Shown here in pieces: positions 10,019-20,599 of a stretch of DNA of 64,000 nucleotides. A model generated the notes under the pieces. The model did no database searches and had not been told where the DNA came from. It was given only the letters and a program-made list of their open reading frames with translations. Location of the stretch: contig NZ_QGGR01000005.1 of NCBI RefSeq assembly GCF_003148685.1, positions 310,001-374,000 of the forward strand. Reading direction: 5' to 3'. Position 1 is the first letter of the stretch. Each line of letters begins with the position of its first letter. Source of the stretch: Actinoplanes xinjiangensis. GTDB lineage: Bacteria > Actinomycetota > Actinomycetes > Mycobacteriales > Micromonosporaceae. The position numbers were made by a program, and so were the translations under genes.

Positions 10019-12799
10019 ATGAGCAGAGTTTCCAGACGCCACCTCCTGTCGGCGGGCGCCGCCGGGGCCGGCGCGACCCTGCTGCCGCTGGGGTGGCCGA
10101 CCGGATCGGCCTCCGCGCCCGCCGGGGCCGCCGCGGTCGCCGACGATCTCAGGCTCCGGTACGACAGGCCGGCCGGCACCGAGTGGCTGCGTGCGCTGCC
10201 GATCGGCAACGGCCGGCTCGGCGCCATGGTGTTCGGCAACACCGACACCGAGCGGTTGCAGCTCAACGAGGACACGGTGTGGGCCGGTGGCCCGTACGAC
10301 TCCAGCAACTCCCGGGGTGCCGCCTCGCTCGCCGACATCCGGCGGCTGGTCTTCGCCGACCAGTGGAGCCAGGCGCAGAACCTGATCAACCAGGCGATGC
10401 TCGGCAAGCCGGTGGGGCAGTTGGCGTATCAGACCGTCGGCAATCTCAAGCTCACGTTGCCGGCCACCGGCGCGGCCTCGCAGTACAGCCGGGTCCTGGA
10501 CCTGACCACCGCCACCGCGTCGGTGTCCTACGTGTCGGGCGGCGTGCGTTTCCAGCGTGAGGTGTTCGCCAGCGCGCCGGACCAGGTCATCGTGGTGCGG
10601 CTGACCGCGGACCGGGCCAATGCGATCACCTTCACCGCGACCTTCGACAGCCCGCAGCGCACCACGGTCTCCAGCCCCGACGGCACCACCATCGGTCTGG
10701 ACGGCATCTCCGGGAGCATGGAGGGCATCACCGGCTCGGTCCGGTTCCTCGCCCTGGCGCAGGCGGTCACCACCGGCGGTAGTGTCACCAGCTCCGGTGG
10801 CACCCTGCGGGTGTCCGGCGCCACCAGCGTGACACTGCTGATCTCGATCGGGTCCAGCTACGTCGACTTCCGCACCGTCAACGGCGACTACCAGGGCATC
10901 GCCCGCACCCGGCTGGCCGCTGCCCGGGCCCTCCCCCACGATCAGCTGCGCAGCCGTCATCTGGCCGATTACCAGGCGTTGTTCAACCGGGTCTCGATCG
11001 ATCTCGGCCGGACCGCCGCGGCCGACCAGACGACCGACGTCCGGATCGCGCGGCACGCCGAGCAGAACGACCCGCAGTTCGCCGCCCTGCTGTTCCAGTT
11101 CGGCCGGTACCTGTTGATCTCGTCGTCCCGGCCCGGCACGCAGCCGGCCAATCTCCAGGGCATCTGGAACGACTCGATGGCGCCGCAGTGGGATTCCAAA
11201 TACACGATCAACGCCAACCTGCCGATGAACTACTGGCTGGCCGACACCACGAACCTGTCCGAGTGCTTCCTCCCGGTCTTCGACATGATCAAGGACCTGA
11301 CGGTCACCGGCGCCCGCACCGCCCAGGTGCAGTACGGCGCCGGTGGCTGGGTCACCCACCACAACACCGACGCGTGGCGCGGCTCCTCGGTCGTCGACGG
11401 CGCGGTGTGGGGCATGTGGCAGACCGGTGGCGCGTGGCTGGCCACCCTGATCTGGGACCACTACCGGTTCACCGGGGACGTGGAGTTCCTGCGGGCCAAC
11501 TACGCGGCCCTCAAGGGTGCCGCGCAGTTCTTCCTGGACACACTGGTCGCCGACCCGGCCCGTGGCTACCTGGTGACGAACCCGTCGAACTCGCCGGAGC
11601 TGCCGCACCACACCGATGTCAGCGTCTGTGCCGGGCCGACCATGGACAACCAGATCCTGCGCGACCTCTTCGACGCCGTCACCCGGGCCGGCGAGGTGCT
11701 CGACCTGGACGCCCCGTTCCGTACCCGGGTCCGCGCGGCCCGCGACAGGCTGGCGCCGATGCGCGTGGGCTCCCGCGGCAACATCCAGGAGTGGCTCGCC
11801 GACTGGATCGAACCCGAGCGTAATCACCGGCACGTCTCGCACCTGTACGGCCTGCACCCGAGCAACCAGATCACCAGGCGCGGCACCCCGCAGCTGCACG
11901 AGGCCGCGCGCCGGACGCTGGAGTTGCGCGGTGACGACGGTACCGGCTGGTCACTCGCCTGGAAGATCAACTACTGGGCCCGGCTGGAGGACGGCACCCG
12001 CGCCCACAAGCTGTACCGCGACCTGGTCCGTACCGACCGGATGGCACCGAACATGTTCGACCTGCACCCGCCGTTCCAGATCGACGGCAACTTCGGCGCC
12101 ACCTCCGGGATCGCCGAGATGCTGCTGCAGAGCCACCACGACGAGCTGCATCTGCTGCCCGCACTGCCGTCCGCGTGGCCCGCCGGGCGGGTCTCGGGCC
12201 TGCGCGGCCGCGGCGGCTACACGGTGGCCATGGCGTGGACCGGCGGCCGGGCCGACGAGTTCCTCATCCGGGCCGACCGCGACGGCACCCTGAAGGTACG
12301 CGCGGCGCTGTTCACCACCGCCCATACGCTCGGCGACCTCACCGACGGCAGCACACCGGGGACCACCCGGCCGGAGACGGACGTCGTCCAGTTCACCGTC
12401 CGGGCCGGGCACACCTACCGGGCGGCACGACCGGGCACGTCGCCGAGCCCGAGCGTGCCGGCTTCCTCGGATCCGGGCCCGTCACCGTCGTCCGGCACGG
12501 GCGCCACGGCGGTCTACACCGTCACGGGTTCGTGGTCCGGGGGCCTTCAGGCGGAGGTACGGGTGACCGCCGGCGCGGCACCGATCACCGGCTGGACGGT
12601 GTCCTGGACCTTCCCGAACGGACAGGTCGTCAACCAGGTCTGGAACGGTTCGCACACCCAGAGCGGTACGCGCGTGACCGTGTCGAACGCGGCCTACAAC
12701 GGTGCGCTGCCGGCCGGTGGTTCCACCACCTTCGGTTTCCTGGCCGGCGGGAACGGTCCGCACGACCCGCCGGCCGACCTCACCGTCAGCACCCGGTGA
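10019..12799 (+). CDS. Secreted GH95 alpha-L-fucosidase/galactosidase with CBM2
   Basis: The 926-residue protein has a Tat-like signal (SRRHLLSAGAAGAG), a GH95 catalytic region (about 45-800) and, after a Ser/Pro linker (about 805-828), a C-terminal CBM2 (about 828-926). GH95 enzymes are inverting alpha-L-fucosidases or galactosidases. The expected catalytic residues are present: Asn398 and Asn400 in INANLP, Glu591 in NIQEW and Asp689 in FQIDGN. The CBM2 points to binding of cellulose or xylan, so plant xyloglucan is a likely substrate. GGGAG precedes the ATG. The gene is divergent from the lectin-esterase. Confidence 0.92.
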   Translation: MSRVSRRHLLSAGAAGAGATLLPLGWPTGSASAPAGAAAVADDLRLRYDRPAGTEWLRALPIGNGRLGAMVFGNTDTERLQLNEDTVWAGGPYDSSNSRGAASLADIRRLVFADQWSQAQNLINQAMLGKPVGQLAYQTVGNLKLTLPATGAASQYSRVLDLTTATASVSYVSGGVRFQREVFASAPDQVIVVRLTADRANAITFTATFDSPQRTTVSSPDGTTIGLDGISGSMEGITGSVRFLALAQAVTTGGSVTSSGGTLRVSGATSVTLLISIGSSYVDFRTVNGDYQGIARTRLAAARALPHDQLRSRHLADYQALFNRVSIDLGRTAAADQTTDVRIARHAEQNDPQFAALLFQFGRYLLISSSRPGTQPANLQGIWNDSMAPQWDSKYTINANLPMNYWLADTTNLSECFLPVFDMIKDLTVTGARTAQVQYGAGGWVTHHNTDAWRGSSVVDGAVWGMWQTGGAWLATLIWDHYRFTGDVEFLRANYAALKGAAQFFLDTLVADPARGYLVTNPSNSPELPHHTDVSVCAGPTMDNQILRDLFDAVTRAGEVLDLDAPFRTRVRAARDRLAPMRVGSRGNIQEWLADWIEPERNHRHVSHLYGLHPSNQITRRGTPQLHEAARRTLELRGDDGTGWSLAWKINYWARLEDGTRAHKLYRDLVRTDRMAPNMFDLHPPFQIDGNFGATSGIAEMLLQSHHDELHLLPALPSAWPAGRVSGLRGRGGYTVAMAWTGGRADEFLIRADRDGTLKVRAALFTTAHTLGDLTDGSTPGTTRPETDVVQFTVRAGHTYRAARPGTSPSPSVPASSDPGPSPSSGTGATAVYTVTGSWSGGLQAEVRVTAGAAPITGWTVSWTFPNGQVVNQVWNGSHTQSGTRVTVSNAAYNGALPAGGSTTFGFLAGGNGPHDPPADLTVSTR

Positions 12800-12817
12800 T
12801 CGCCGCGGGGACCGGCG

Positions 12818-14218
<1,401 letters not shown>

Positions 14219-14244
14219 GGTGGGTCTCCTGGAGAGCTGCGGTG

Positions 14245-14676
14245 TCAGCCGGGCGTGCGGTTCAGCAGCACCGTGCGGCGCTGGTATTCGTAGAGGCCGT
14301 CGAAGAGCGGGCCGCTCAGCGCGATGACCCGCTCGTCGTCACAGGTCATCGACAGGCCGCGCAGGATCACGTCGAAGCCGGGGCCTTCCGGTGCGTCGTA
14401 GCGCTCGTCGGCCAGATCCGCCTCGTGCACGATCTCGGCGATCTTCCACAGCACCGGGTCGTGCAACTCGTACCGCCGCAGGATCGTCTCGAACGAGCAG
14501 TCACCCCGGTGGTGGCCGAGCTCGGCACCGCGCATGTCGAACGGGGTCGCGTCGGCGGGCACCGCGGTGCGGTCGTCGACGAAGAGGAACTCCGCGTCCG
14601 GGTCGATGTGCGTCCGGATCAGCCACGCGCACGCGGCGCGGTCGATGTGGACTCCGGCCCGGGTCGCCCACCTCAT
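14245..14676 (-). CDS. ChrB C-terminal domain protein (chromate resistance)
   Basis: The 143-residue protein corresponds to the C-terminal domain of ChrB: WATRAGVHIDRAACAWLIRTHIDPDAEF near the N-terminus, and FDMRGAELGHHRGDCSFET. In proteobacterial ChrB this domain follows a DNA-binding or sensory N-terminal part. Here the two are separate genes overlapping by 4 bp (ATGA). The conserved His and Cys residues (GHHRGDC) may bind metal or chromate. It lies between the N-terminal partner and chrA. Confidence 0.85.
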   Translation of the reverse strand: MRWATRAGVHIDRAACAWLIRTHIDPDAEFLFVDDRTAVPADATPFDMRGAELGHHRGDCSFETILRRYELHDPVLWKIAEIVHEADLADERYDAPEGPGFDVILRGLSMTCDDERVIALSGPLFDGLYEYQRRTVLLNRTPG

Positions 14677-15161
14677 GCCCGCTCCCCCACGGTGATGTGC
14701 CGTTCGGCGAGGTCCTGCACCGCGATCCGTGCGGTCTCGCGCTCGGGCGGGGGGAAGTAGTCGCGGTCGGTGATCCGGCGCAGCTCGCCGCGCAGTCTGC
14801 GGACCAGGCGGGTGCCTTCGGCCTCGTCCGCGGGGACCGTCGCGGCCTGCTCGATCACCGCCCGGTACTCGGCGGCGCGGGCCGTGCGCATGCCGTCGAC
14901 GACGGCCTGTTCCTGCGCGAGGTCACCCGGCGAGGCGATCCAGATCATCGCGGTGCCGCCGTTGTCGACGACCTCCTCGGCGACCCAGTCGAGCTGCTCA
15001 CGGGTCCGGTCGCCGGCGGGCAGGGCGATCAGGCCGTCACCCAGCCGGGCCACGCCGAGGCGCTCCAGCTTGCGCCACACCGCGATGCGCGGCTGCGACG
15101 GTTCCCGGGGGATCCGGTACGACAGCAGCACCCACTGCCCGGTGTCCTGGACACGATCCAC
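14673..15161 (-). CDS. ChrB N-terminal domain protein (chromate-responsive regulator)
   Basis: The 162-residue protein matches the N-terminal domain of ChrB, including LLSYRIPREPSQPRIAVWRKLERLG and the basic RRLRGELRRITDRDYF helix. ChrB represses the chr promoter and is released by chromate. The start is a GTG at 15161 with no clear ribosome-binding site. A TACTGT hexamer (complement of 15168-15173) 7-12 bases upstream suggests a leaderless transcript. A perfect 14-bp palindrome overlaps that hexamer and is a good candidate operator. It is the first gene of the chr operon and overlaps the next by 4 bp. Confidence 0.83.
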   Translation of the reverse strand: MDRVQDTGQWVLLSYRIPREPSQPRIAVWRKLERLGVARLGDGLIALPAGDRTREQLDWVAEEVVDNGGTAMIWIASPGDLAQEQAVVDGMRTARAAEYRAVIEQAATVPADEAEGTRLVRRLRGELRRITDRDYFPPPERETARIAVQDLAERHITVGERA

Positions 15162-15170
15162 CCGGACACA

Positions 15171-15184
15171 GTAACCGTGGTTAC
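15171..15184. promoter_or_regulatory. Palindromic operator candidate upstream of chrB
   Basis: The 14-bp sequence GTAACC-GT-GGTTAC is a perfect inverted repeat ending 10 bp upstream of the chrB GTG start and overlapping a possible -10 element. It lies in the divergent region shared with the TPP enzyme gene. Autoregulation by ChrB is the simplest reading, but this is inference. Confidence 0.5.
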
Positions 15185-15275
15185 GTTCGCAGCGGAAGAC
15201 GGGGTCGCCCGGCGATCAGCGGTTCAGTGGCAGCGGGGCGGGTAGTCACGGTGGCGTCGACGAGAAGGGACGGCG

Positions 15276-17069
15276 ATGACCGAGCGGACAGTGTCGGACC
15301 TGGTGGTGCAACGCCTGCTGGCCTGGGGCACCGACCGGGTCTTCGGATATTCCGGGGACGGCATCGACGGTGTGATCGGGGCCTTGCGGCGGTCCGGGAA
15401 GCCGGCGTTCGTACAGGCCAGGCACGAGGAGGCGGCGGCCTTCATGGCGGTCGGGCACGCCAAGTACACCGGTGGCCCCGGAGTCTGCCTGTCCACCCAG
15501 GGCCCCGGCGCGGTCCACCTGCTCAACGGCCTCTACGACGCGAAACTCGACTCCCAGCCGGTGGTGGCGATCGTCGGCCAGCAGATGTCCACGGTGCTGG
15601 GCAGCGCCTACCAGCAGGAGATCGACCTGGTCCGGCTGTTCGCCGACGTGTGCGCCGAGTTCGTCCAGGTCGCGCACACTGCCGAGCAGGTTCCGATGCT
15701 GCTGGACCGCGCCTTCCGGACCGCCCTGACGACCCGCGGCCCCACCTGCGTGATCCTGCCGCACGACGTGCAGTCGGCACCGGCGCCCGACCCGGAGGCG
15801 CACGAACACGGCGTGATGGTGACCAGCCCCGGGCTGCGTCCGGCCCGGATCGTGCCCCGGCCGGAGGACCTGCGGGAGGCGGCCGAGGTGCTCGCCTCCG
15901 GGCAACGGGTGGCGATCATGGTCGGACAGGGCGCGTACGGGGCGCGGCCGGAGATCCTCGAACTGGCCGAGCGCCTCGGGGCCGGCGTCACCGCGTCCCT
16001 GCTCGGCAAACCGGTCCTCGACGAGACGCTGCCCCGCCACACCGGCGTCATGGGGCACCTGGGGACCACCGCCAGCGAGGAGCTGATGCGCGACTGCGAC
16101 ACGCTGCTGCTGATCGGCACCAACGACCCGTGGACCGAGTTCTACCCCAGGCCGGGACAGGCCCGGGCGGTGCAGATCGACATCGACGGCCGGCGGCTCG
16201 GCGTACGCTATCCGATCGAGGTCCCGCTCCTCGGCGATGCCGCCGAGACGCTGCGGGAACTGCTCGCACTCATACCGGCCCGGCCGCGCGGCGCCTGGGC
16301 CGGGCAGATCGAGGAATCGGTGCGGCGCTGGCACCGCATCGCGGCGGCCCGTGCCGCCGCGGCCGCCGAACCGCTCAACCCGCAACACGTCGTCCGGGCG
16401 CTGTCCGGCCGGCTGCCCGCCGACGCGCAGGTCGCCGTCGACGTCGGCTCGGTCGTCTACTGGTACGCGCGGCACCTGCGCCTGCCGCCCGGCGCCCCGG
16501 CGCACCTGTCGAGCACCCTGGCCTCCATGGGGTGCGGGCTGCCGTACGGTCTGGCCGCGAAGCTGGCGGCACCACAGCGCCCGGTCGTCGTGCTCACCGG
16601 TGACGGCGCGATGCAGATGACCGGGCTGGCCGAGCTCGTCACGGTGGCCGCCCGCTGGCGTGACTGGGCCGATCCGCGGTTCGTGATCTGCGTCCTCGAC
16701 AACCGTGATCTCGCCGAGGTGAGCTGGGAACAACGCGAGGCCGAGGGTGAGCCGCGGTTCGCGACCTCCCAGGATCTGCCCGACGTGCCGTACGCCCGGT
16801 ACGCCGAACTGCTCGGCCTGCGCGGGGTGCGTGTCGACGACCCGGATCAGGTCGACGGCGCGTGGGAACTCGCACTGGCCGCCGACCGGCCGACGGTGAT
16901 CGAGACGGTCGTCGACCCGGCCATCCCGCTGCTGCCACCCGGCCGTCCGTACGACCAGGTGCGGGCCATGTACCAGGGCCTGGCCACCGAGACCGGGGAA
17001 CAGGCCCGCCGCGCCGAGGCACATCTGCGCCGCGAACGCGCCGACGAGGGATTCGACGACCCCCGGTGA
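15276..17069 (+). CDS. Thiamine-pyrophosphate-requiring enzyme (PoxB/acetolactate-synthase family)
   Basis: The 597-residue protein has the three-domain architecture of TPP decarboxylases/oxidases: an N-terminal PYR domain with catalytic Glu51/52 in ARHEEAAAF, a central domain (about 195-330), and a C-terminal PP domain with TGDGAMQMTGL (about 441) and a downstream NRDLAEV Mg/TPP motif. It most resembles the actinobacterial group annotated as pyruvate oxidase-like TPP enzymes; the substrate is uncertain. GAGAAGGGA precedes the ATG. It is divergent from the chromate operon, but no link in function is evident. Confidence 0.85.
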   Translation: MTERTVSDLVVQRLLAWGTDRVFGYSGDGIDGVIGALRRSGKPAFVQARHEEAAAFMAVGHAKYTGGPGVCLSTQGPGAVHLLNGLYDAKLDSQPVVAIVGQQMSTVLGSAYQQEIDLVRLFADVCAEFVQVAHTAEQVPMLLDRAFRTALTTRGPTCVILPHDVQSAPAPDPEAHEHGVMVTSPGLRPARIVPRPEDLREAAEVLASGQRVAIMVGQGAYGARPEILELAERLGAGVTASLLGKPVLDETLPRHTGVMGHLGTTASEELMRDCDTLLLIGTNDPWTEFYPRPGQARAVQIDIDGRRLGVRYPIEVPLLGDAAETLRELLALIPARPRGAWAGQIEESVRRWHRIAAARAAAAAEPLNPQHVVRALSGRLPADAQVAVDVGSVVYWYARHLRLPPGAPAHLSSTLASMGCGLPYGLAAKLAAPQRPVVVLTGDGAMQMTGLAELVTVAARWRDWADPRFVICVLDNRDLAEVSWEQREAEGEPRFATSQDLPDVPYARYAELLGLRGVRVDDPDQVDGAWELALAADRPTVIETVVDPAIPLLPPGRPYDQVRAMYQGLATETGEQARRAEAHLRRERADEGFDDPR

Positions 17070-17085
17070 GCCGCCGGGCCGGCCG

Positions 17086-17535
17086 TCACGACCGCACGAG
17101 GATCCGGTCGGGATCGACGATCGCCAGCACCCGGTCGGTCATGACGGTGGCACCGCGGAGCACGAGACACTGCTCGGCGGCGACGGCGTCCAGGTGCATC
17201 CGCAGGACCAGATTCGCGGCGGCGGCACCGAAGAAGGTGACGCGTGTCAGGTCGCAGCACACCGTCTCCCGGCCGCTCTCCCGGTCGCCGAACGCCTGGG
17301 TCAGCACGTCCCGCAACAGCGGTGCGGTGTCCTGATCGACATCACCGTCGACCGCCACGACCGTCCACGGCACAGCCGGCGCGCCCTCGCCGTGCCCGGA
17401 CTCCGCGCCTCGCGAGACGGTGAGAACGGTCGTGCCGCTGTCATCGGTGATCACCGCGGACCCACCCTCGCGGAAGGGGCGCCCGTGCAAGCCGACGTGT
17501 CCCAGCCGAAGCCGGTACAACTGCTCAACTTCCAT
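17086..17535 (-). CDS. STAS-domain protein lacking the phosphorylation serine
   Basis: The 149-residue protein starts at 17535 after AGAGGTGAGG. Its C-terminal STAS domain (about 55-149) has the pattern of anti-sigma-factor antagonists (VDGDVDQDTAPLLRDVL near the first strand and helix), but the usual D-S-x-G loop reads FFGAAAAN, so both Asp and Ser are replaced. The N-terminal 50 residues are not recognised. It may act as a constitutive antagonist or a scaffold. It is divergent from a GAF-ANTAR gene. Confidence 0.75.
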   Translation of the reverse strand: MEVEQLYRLRLGHVGLHGRPFREGGSAVITDDSGTTVLTVSRGAESGHGEGAPAVPWTVVAVDGDVDQDTAPLLRDVLTQAFGDRESGRETVCCDLTRVTFFGAAAANLVLRMHLDAVAAEQCLVLRGATVMTDRVLAIVDPDRILVRS

Positions 17536-17854
17536 GGCCTCACCTCTGTCATCGCGGACAACGATGGGCACACGGTTTGACCCACGAACGAGGCTAGTCC
17601 CGACTTCGCGCCGGGCGCCAGCGTTACGCCGACCTTCCGCCGCGATGTGCCTAACCCCGGCTGTGGAGAGAACGGTGACGCCCACTCCGGGTGGCTAGAC
17701 TGGAGGCCTGTGGTCGGCGTATCGAACGGCGTCGACGAGCCCAGCGTCAAAGAAGCGGCGCAGGTCCCGGCTTCCCGGTCCCGGGGAGCCTACAGTGACC
17801 TGCGTGTCAGCTCGTCCTGACGGATCATGACTGCTGCGCCGTTGCAGAGGATGA
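17536..17854. other. Divergent intergenic region, no gene seen
   Basis: About 320 bases separate the STAS gene from the first GAF-ANTAR gene. Promoters for both must lie here, but I cannot point to a convincing -35/-10 pair. No hairpin or RNA gene is recognised. Short frames in it lack ribosome-binding sites and homology. Confidence 0.5.
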
Positions 17855-18577
17855 ATGCTCATGTCCGAACAGCCGCCCCTCGAGCCGACCCACGCGTTCG
17901 CCGAACTCGGCCGGATCAACCTCAACGAGACCGACCTCGACGGTGTTCTCCGGCAGGTGGCGACCCTCGCCAGGCGCACCATCGCCGGCGTGGACGAGGC
18001 GTCGGTCACTCTGATCCGCGGGAGGACCGCACACACCGCGGCCTTCACCGGCGAGCTGGCCCAGGCCATGGACGAGCGGCAGTACGAAGAGGCCGGCGGC
18101 CCCTGCATCGACGCCGCCGTCTCCGCGTCCACCGTGTCGGTGCCCGACCTGACGAGCGAGCGCCGCTGGCCGCACTACATTCCCGCAGCCCTCGACGCGG
18201 GGGTCCGCAGCTCGCTGTCGGTCGGCCTGCCGGTGCACGAGAACGTCACCGGAGCACTGAACCTGTACGCCATCAAGGCCGAGGCATTCGACGACGAAGC
18301 GGTCGTCCTCGCACAGACGTTCTCCGGATACGCCGCGGTCGCGCTGGCCAACGCCCATCTGTACGACGCGACGGCGACACTGGCGCAGCACATGCAGGCG
18401 GCGATGGAGTTCCGTGCGGTGATCGAACAGGCCAAAGGCATCCTGATGGCCCAGGAGCGCTGCACGGCCGACGAGGCCTTCGCCCTGTTGAGCAGGATGT
18501 CGCAGGTCAGCAACCGCAAACTCCACGACGTGGCAACCGCCCTGGTCGCCGCCACCGACCGGAGCGAACAGCTGTAG
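17855..18577 (+). CDS. GAF-ANTAR transcription antiterminator
   Basis: The 240-residue protein has a GAF sensor domain (about 15-165) and a C-terminal ANTAR domain (about 180-235) containing the hallmark IEQAKGILMA and a helical SNRKLHDVATALV tail. ANTAR domains bind paired hexaloop RNA hairpins and prevent terminator formation. GAF domains bind small ligands. An AGAGG site lies 4 bases before ATG 17855; ATG 17861 is equally possible. It is the only plus-strand member of the local GAF cluster and converges on the next one. Confidence 0.88.
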   Translation: MLMSEQPPLEPTHAFAELGRINLNETDLDGVLRQVATLARRTIAGVDEASVTLIRGRTAHTAAFTGELAQAMDERQYEEAGGPCIDAAVSASTVSVPDLTSERRWPHYIPAALDAGVRSSLSVGLPVHENVTGALNLYAIKAEAFDDEAVVLAQTFSGYAAVALANAHLYDATATLAQHMQAAMEFRAVIEQAKGILMAQERCTADEAFALLSRMSQVSNRKLHDVATALVAATDRSEQL

Positions 18578-18595
18578 CCGGCGGCGGACGGTCCG

Positions 18596-19354
18596 TCAGT
18601 TCTCCGGGTGCGAGCGTGGTCTGGCCGCGCTGTCGAGCAGGGCGGCCGCCATGTCGGCCAGCGAGTCACCGGCCTCGGCGGCCCGGAGCCGTAGCCGCCG
18701 ATAGGCCTCAGCGGCGGTGCAATGGTCACGTGCCATGAGCACCCCGAAGGCGCACTGGATGGTGTCGCGCACCGTGAAGGCCCGCACCAGCCCGGCGAGG
18801 AGCTGCCGGGCACCGGGGTCCATGCCGTCCGGCCCGTCGCCGGACGGTGGCGGCTGCCCGGCGTAGAGGTTGCGGACACCGCCGATCAGCGGAGCCAGGC
18901 CGGTGGCGTCGCGCCCGTAGAGATTGAGTACGGCGACCGGTGCGCCGCTGCCGGCGAACAGCGGTATCGACAGTGAGACGTGCAGGCCCAGATCGTGGGC
19001 CGCCCGGTGGAACCCCGGCCAGGACATGGTCGCCGCGATGTCGGGGACCCCGACCGGCGTGGCCACCTCGAGCGAATGCAGACACGGCCCGGCGTCGTCG
19101 GCGTACTGCGCCTGGTCGACCGCCCGCGCCAGGTCGCTGCTGGCGGCCACGGTGGTGTAGCCCTTGCCACGCCACGCCGTGATCGACGCGTAGTCGACGG
19201 GGGCCACCGTGTCGGCCGCCAGCCGGGCGACCCGCGCCAGGTGGACGTCGACGATCGAGGCGTCGTCCGCGGTTGCGGCCAGTGCCACGAGGGCGCCCGC
19301 CAGCGCAGCCCGCGCCGACGGTTCGGGAGTCGGCCGGTCCTCTGCAGTCGGCAT
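18596..19354 (-). CDS. GAF-ANTAR transcription antiterminator
   Basis: The 252-residue protein starts at 19354 after GAGAAAGG. A GAF domain spans about 20-165 and an ANTAR domain about 185-245 (FGVLMARDHCTAAEAYRRLR). In the ANTAR helix the usual I-x-Q-A-K-G is D-T-I-Q-C-A-F-G, so the central Lys is replaced by Phe, which could weaken RNA binding. It is the last gene of a likely three-gene minus-strand set with the next two proteins; the gap to the preceding gene is 111 bases. Confidence 0.82.
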   Translation of the reverse strand: MPTAEDRPTPEPSARAALAGALVALAATADDASIVDVHLARVARLAADTVAPVDYASITAWRGKGYTTVAASSDLARAVDQAQYADDAGPCLHSLEVATPVGVPDIAATMSWPGFHRAAHDLGLHVSLSIPLFAGSGAPVAVLNLYGRDATGLAPLIGGVRNLYAGQPPPSGDGPDGMDPGARQLLAGLVRAFTVRDTIQCAFGVLMARDHCTAAEAYRRLRLRAAEAGDSLADMAAALLDSAARPRSHPEN

Positions 19355-19465
19355 GACATGCCTTTCTCGTCGCGGCCCCTCCGGTGTCCCGCCGGCACGT
19401 GGCAGCATGGGCCGCGAGGTGGGCCTGGCGATGGACCCGGGTGCCCGCTGTCGCGGCACAGCGCC

Positions 19466-20599
19466 CTATCCGTGTTCGGGCGGTACCGGCGCCGGCAGCC
19501 GGTAGCGCAACAGCCGGGTGCCGTCGGTGGGGTCGGTGAGGATCACGAGGTCGTCGTCGATCTGGTCGCTCACCCACAGGCCGTCACCACTTCCCGGGCC
19601 CCTGGCGGCGACAGCCGGCACGGTGACGTCCACCGGCCCACCACGACCGGCGTTGCCGACCTCGCACCACAGGCTGCCGGCGCGCGACCACAGCCACAGC
19701 CGACCGGAACCGCCGCGCCCCACGGCGGCGACCGCCGCTCCATGGATGGCGCGTACCAGCCGGTGCCGCACCGGTTCGGCCAGTCCGGCGGCGAGCAGCC
19801 GGCGGTCCACCACGTCGTGGAGCACGTCGAGAGTGTCGAGATCGAAGCCCCGGACGAGCACCACGAGATCCGTTTTCGGGTCGGCGTCGGAGCGGGCGGT
19901 GGCGGGGTCGCCGTCCACGACGGCGCGGGCGATGTCGGCGAGCGGCCGGCCGACGCGTTCACCCAGCCGCGACAGCTCGTCCAGAGCGCCGTCGATGTCG
20001 AGGCCCAGGCGTTCAGCGAGGACCCCCTTGGCCTGCTCGATGAGCACCCTGCTGTTCAGCACGTGCCGCAGCTGCTCACCCAGAACCCGGCGCTGAGCCA
20101 ACGTGCGGTGCTGGAGAAGACCGACCGTGGTCACGTTGGCCAGCGCCTGGCCCAGCCGGACGTCGCCGTCGCGGAGCGGCCCGGCCTGCCCGCGGAGCAG
20201 GGCGAGTACCCCGATGACCTCGCCGCGCAGCCGCATCGGTAGCGCGTACACCGCGCGGAACCCGGCGACGCGGGCCTGCCGGGTGAACTGCGGCCACCGC
20301 CCGCCGTCCGCGTCCAGGTCGGGCACGGCCACCATCTCACCGGTGACGAAACTGTCCACGCACGGCGCCACGTCGTTCTCGAACAGCTCCAGCAGCCGGC
20401 GGTACTCCGAGGACGCCGCCGTCAACCGCAGGACCCCGTGCAGGTCCGCCACCATCACGCCGGCCAGCTCGACATCCAGCAGTTGGACGCTGCGCCTGGT
20501 GAGCAGGCGCACGAACTCCACCACGTCGATGTCGGCGACCAGCGTGTCGGACAACTCCACGAACGCCTCGGCAATCGCCTGTTCCCGCGACATGCTCAC
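19466..20599 (-). CDS. GAF-ANTAR protein fused to a degenerate RsbW-like ATPase domain
   Basis: The 377-residue protein has a GAF domain (about 10-165), an ANTAR domain (about 175-230, with IEQAKGVLAERLG) and a C-terminal domain (about 245-370) shaped like HATPase_c_2: FDLDTLDVLHDVV, a helix RLVRAIHGAAVAAVGRGG, GRLWLWSRAGSLWCEV and GDGLWVSDQI. The N box (usually E..N..H) reads G..A..R and the G1 Asp is Asn, so it probably cannot bind ATP/Mg or phosphorylate. The ATG overlaps the stop of the upstream GAF-ANTAR gene by 4 bp, so the two are coupled. Confidence 0.8.
   Translation of the reverse strand: MSMSREQAIAEAFVELSDTLVADIDVVEFVRLLTRRSVQLLDVELAGVMVADLHGVLRLTAASSEYRRLLELFENDVAPCVDSFVTGEMVAVPDLDADGGRWPQFTRQARVAGFRAVYALPMRLRGEVIGVLALLRGQAGPLRDGDVRLGQALANVTTVGLLQHRTLAQRRVLGEQLRHVLNSRVLIEQAKGVLAERLGLDIDGALDELSRLGERVGRPLADIARAVVDGDPATARSDADPKTDLVVLVRGFDLDTLDVLHDVVDRRLLAAGLAEPVRHRLVRAIHGAAVAAVGRGGSGRLWLWSRAGSLWCEVGNAGRGGPVDVTVPAVAARGPGSGDGLWVSDQIDDDLVILTDPTDGTRLLRYRLPAPVPPEHG

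Noticed and set aside
15162..15275. TPP riboswitch upstream of the TPP enzyme
   Set aside because: The gap is too short and lacks the conserved TPP-box sequence.
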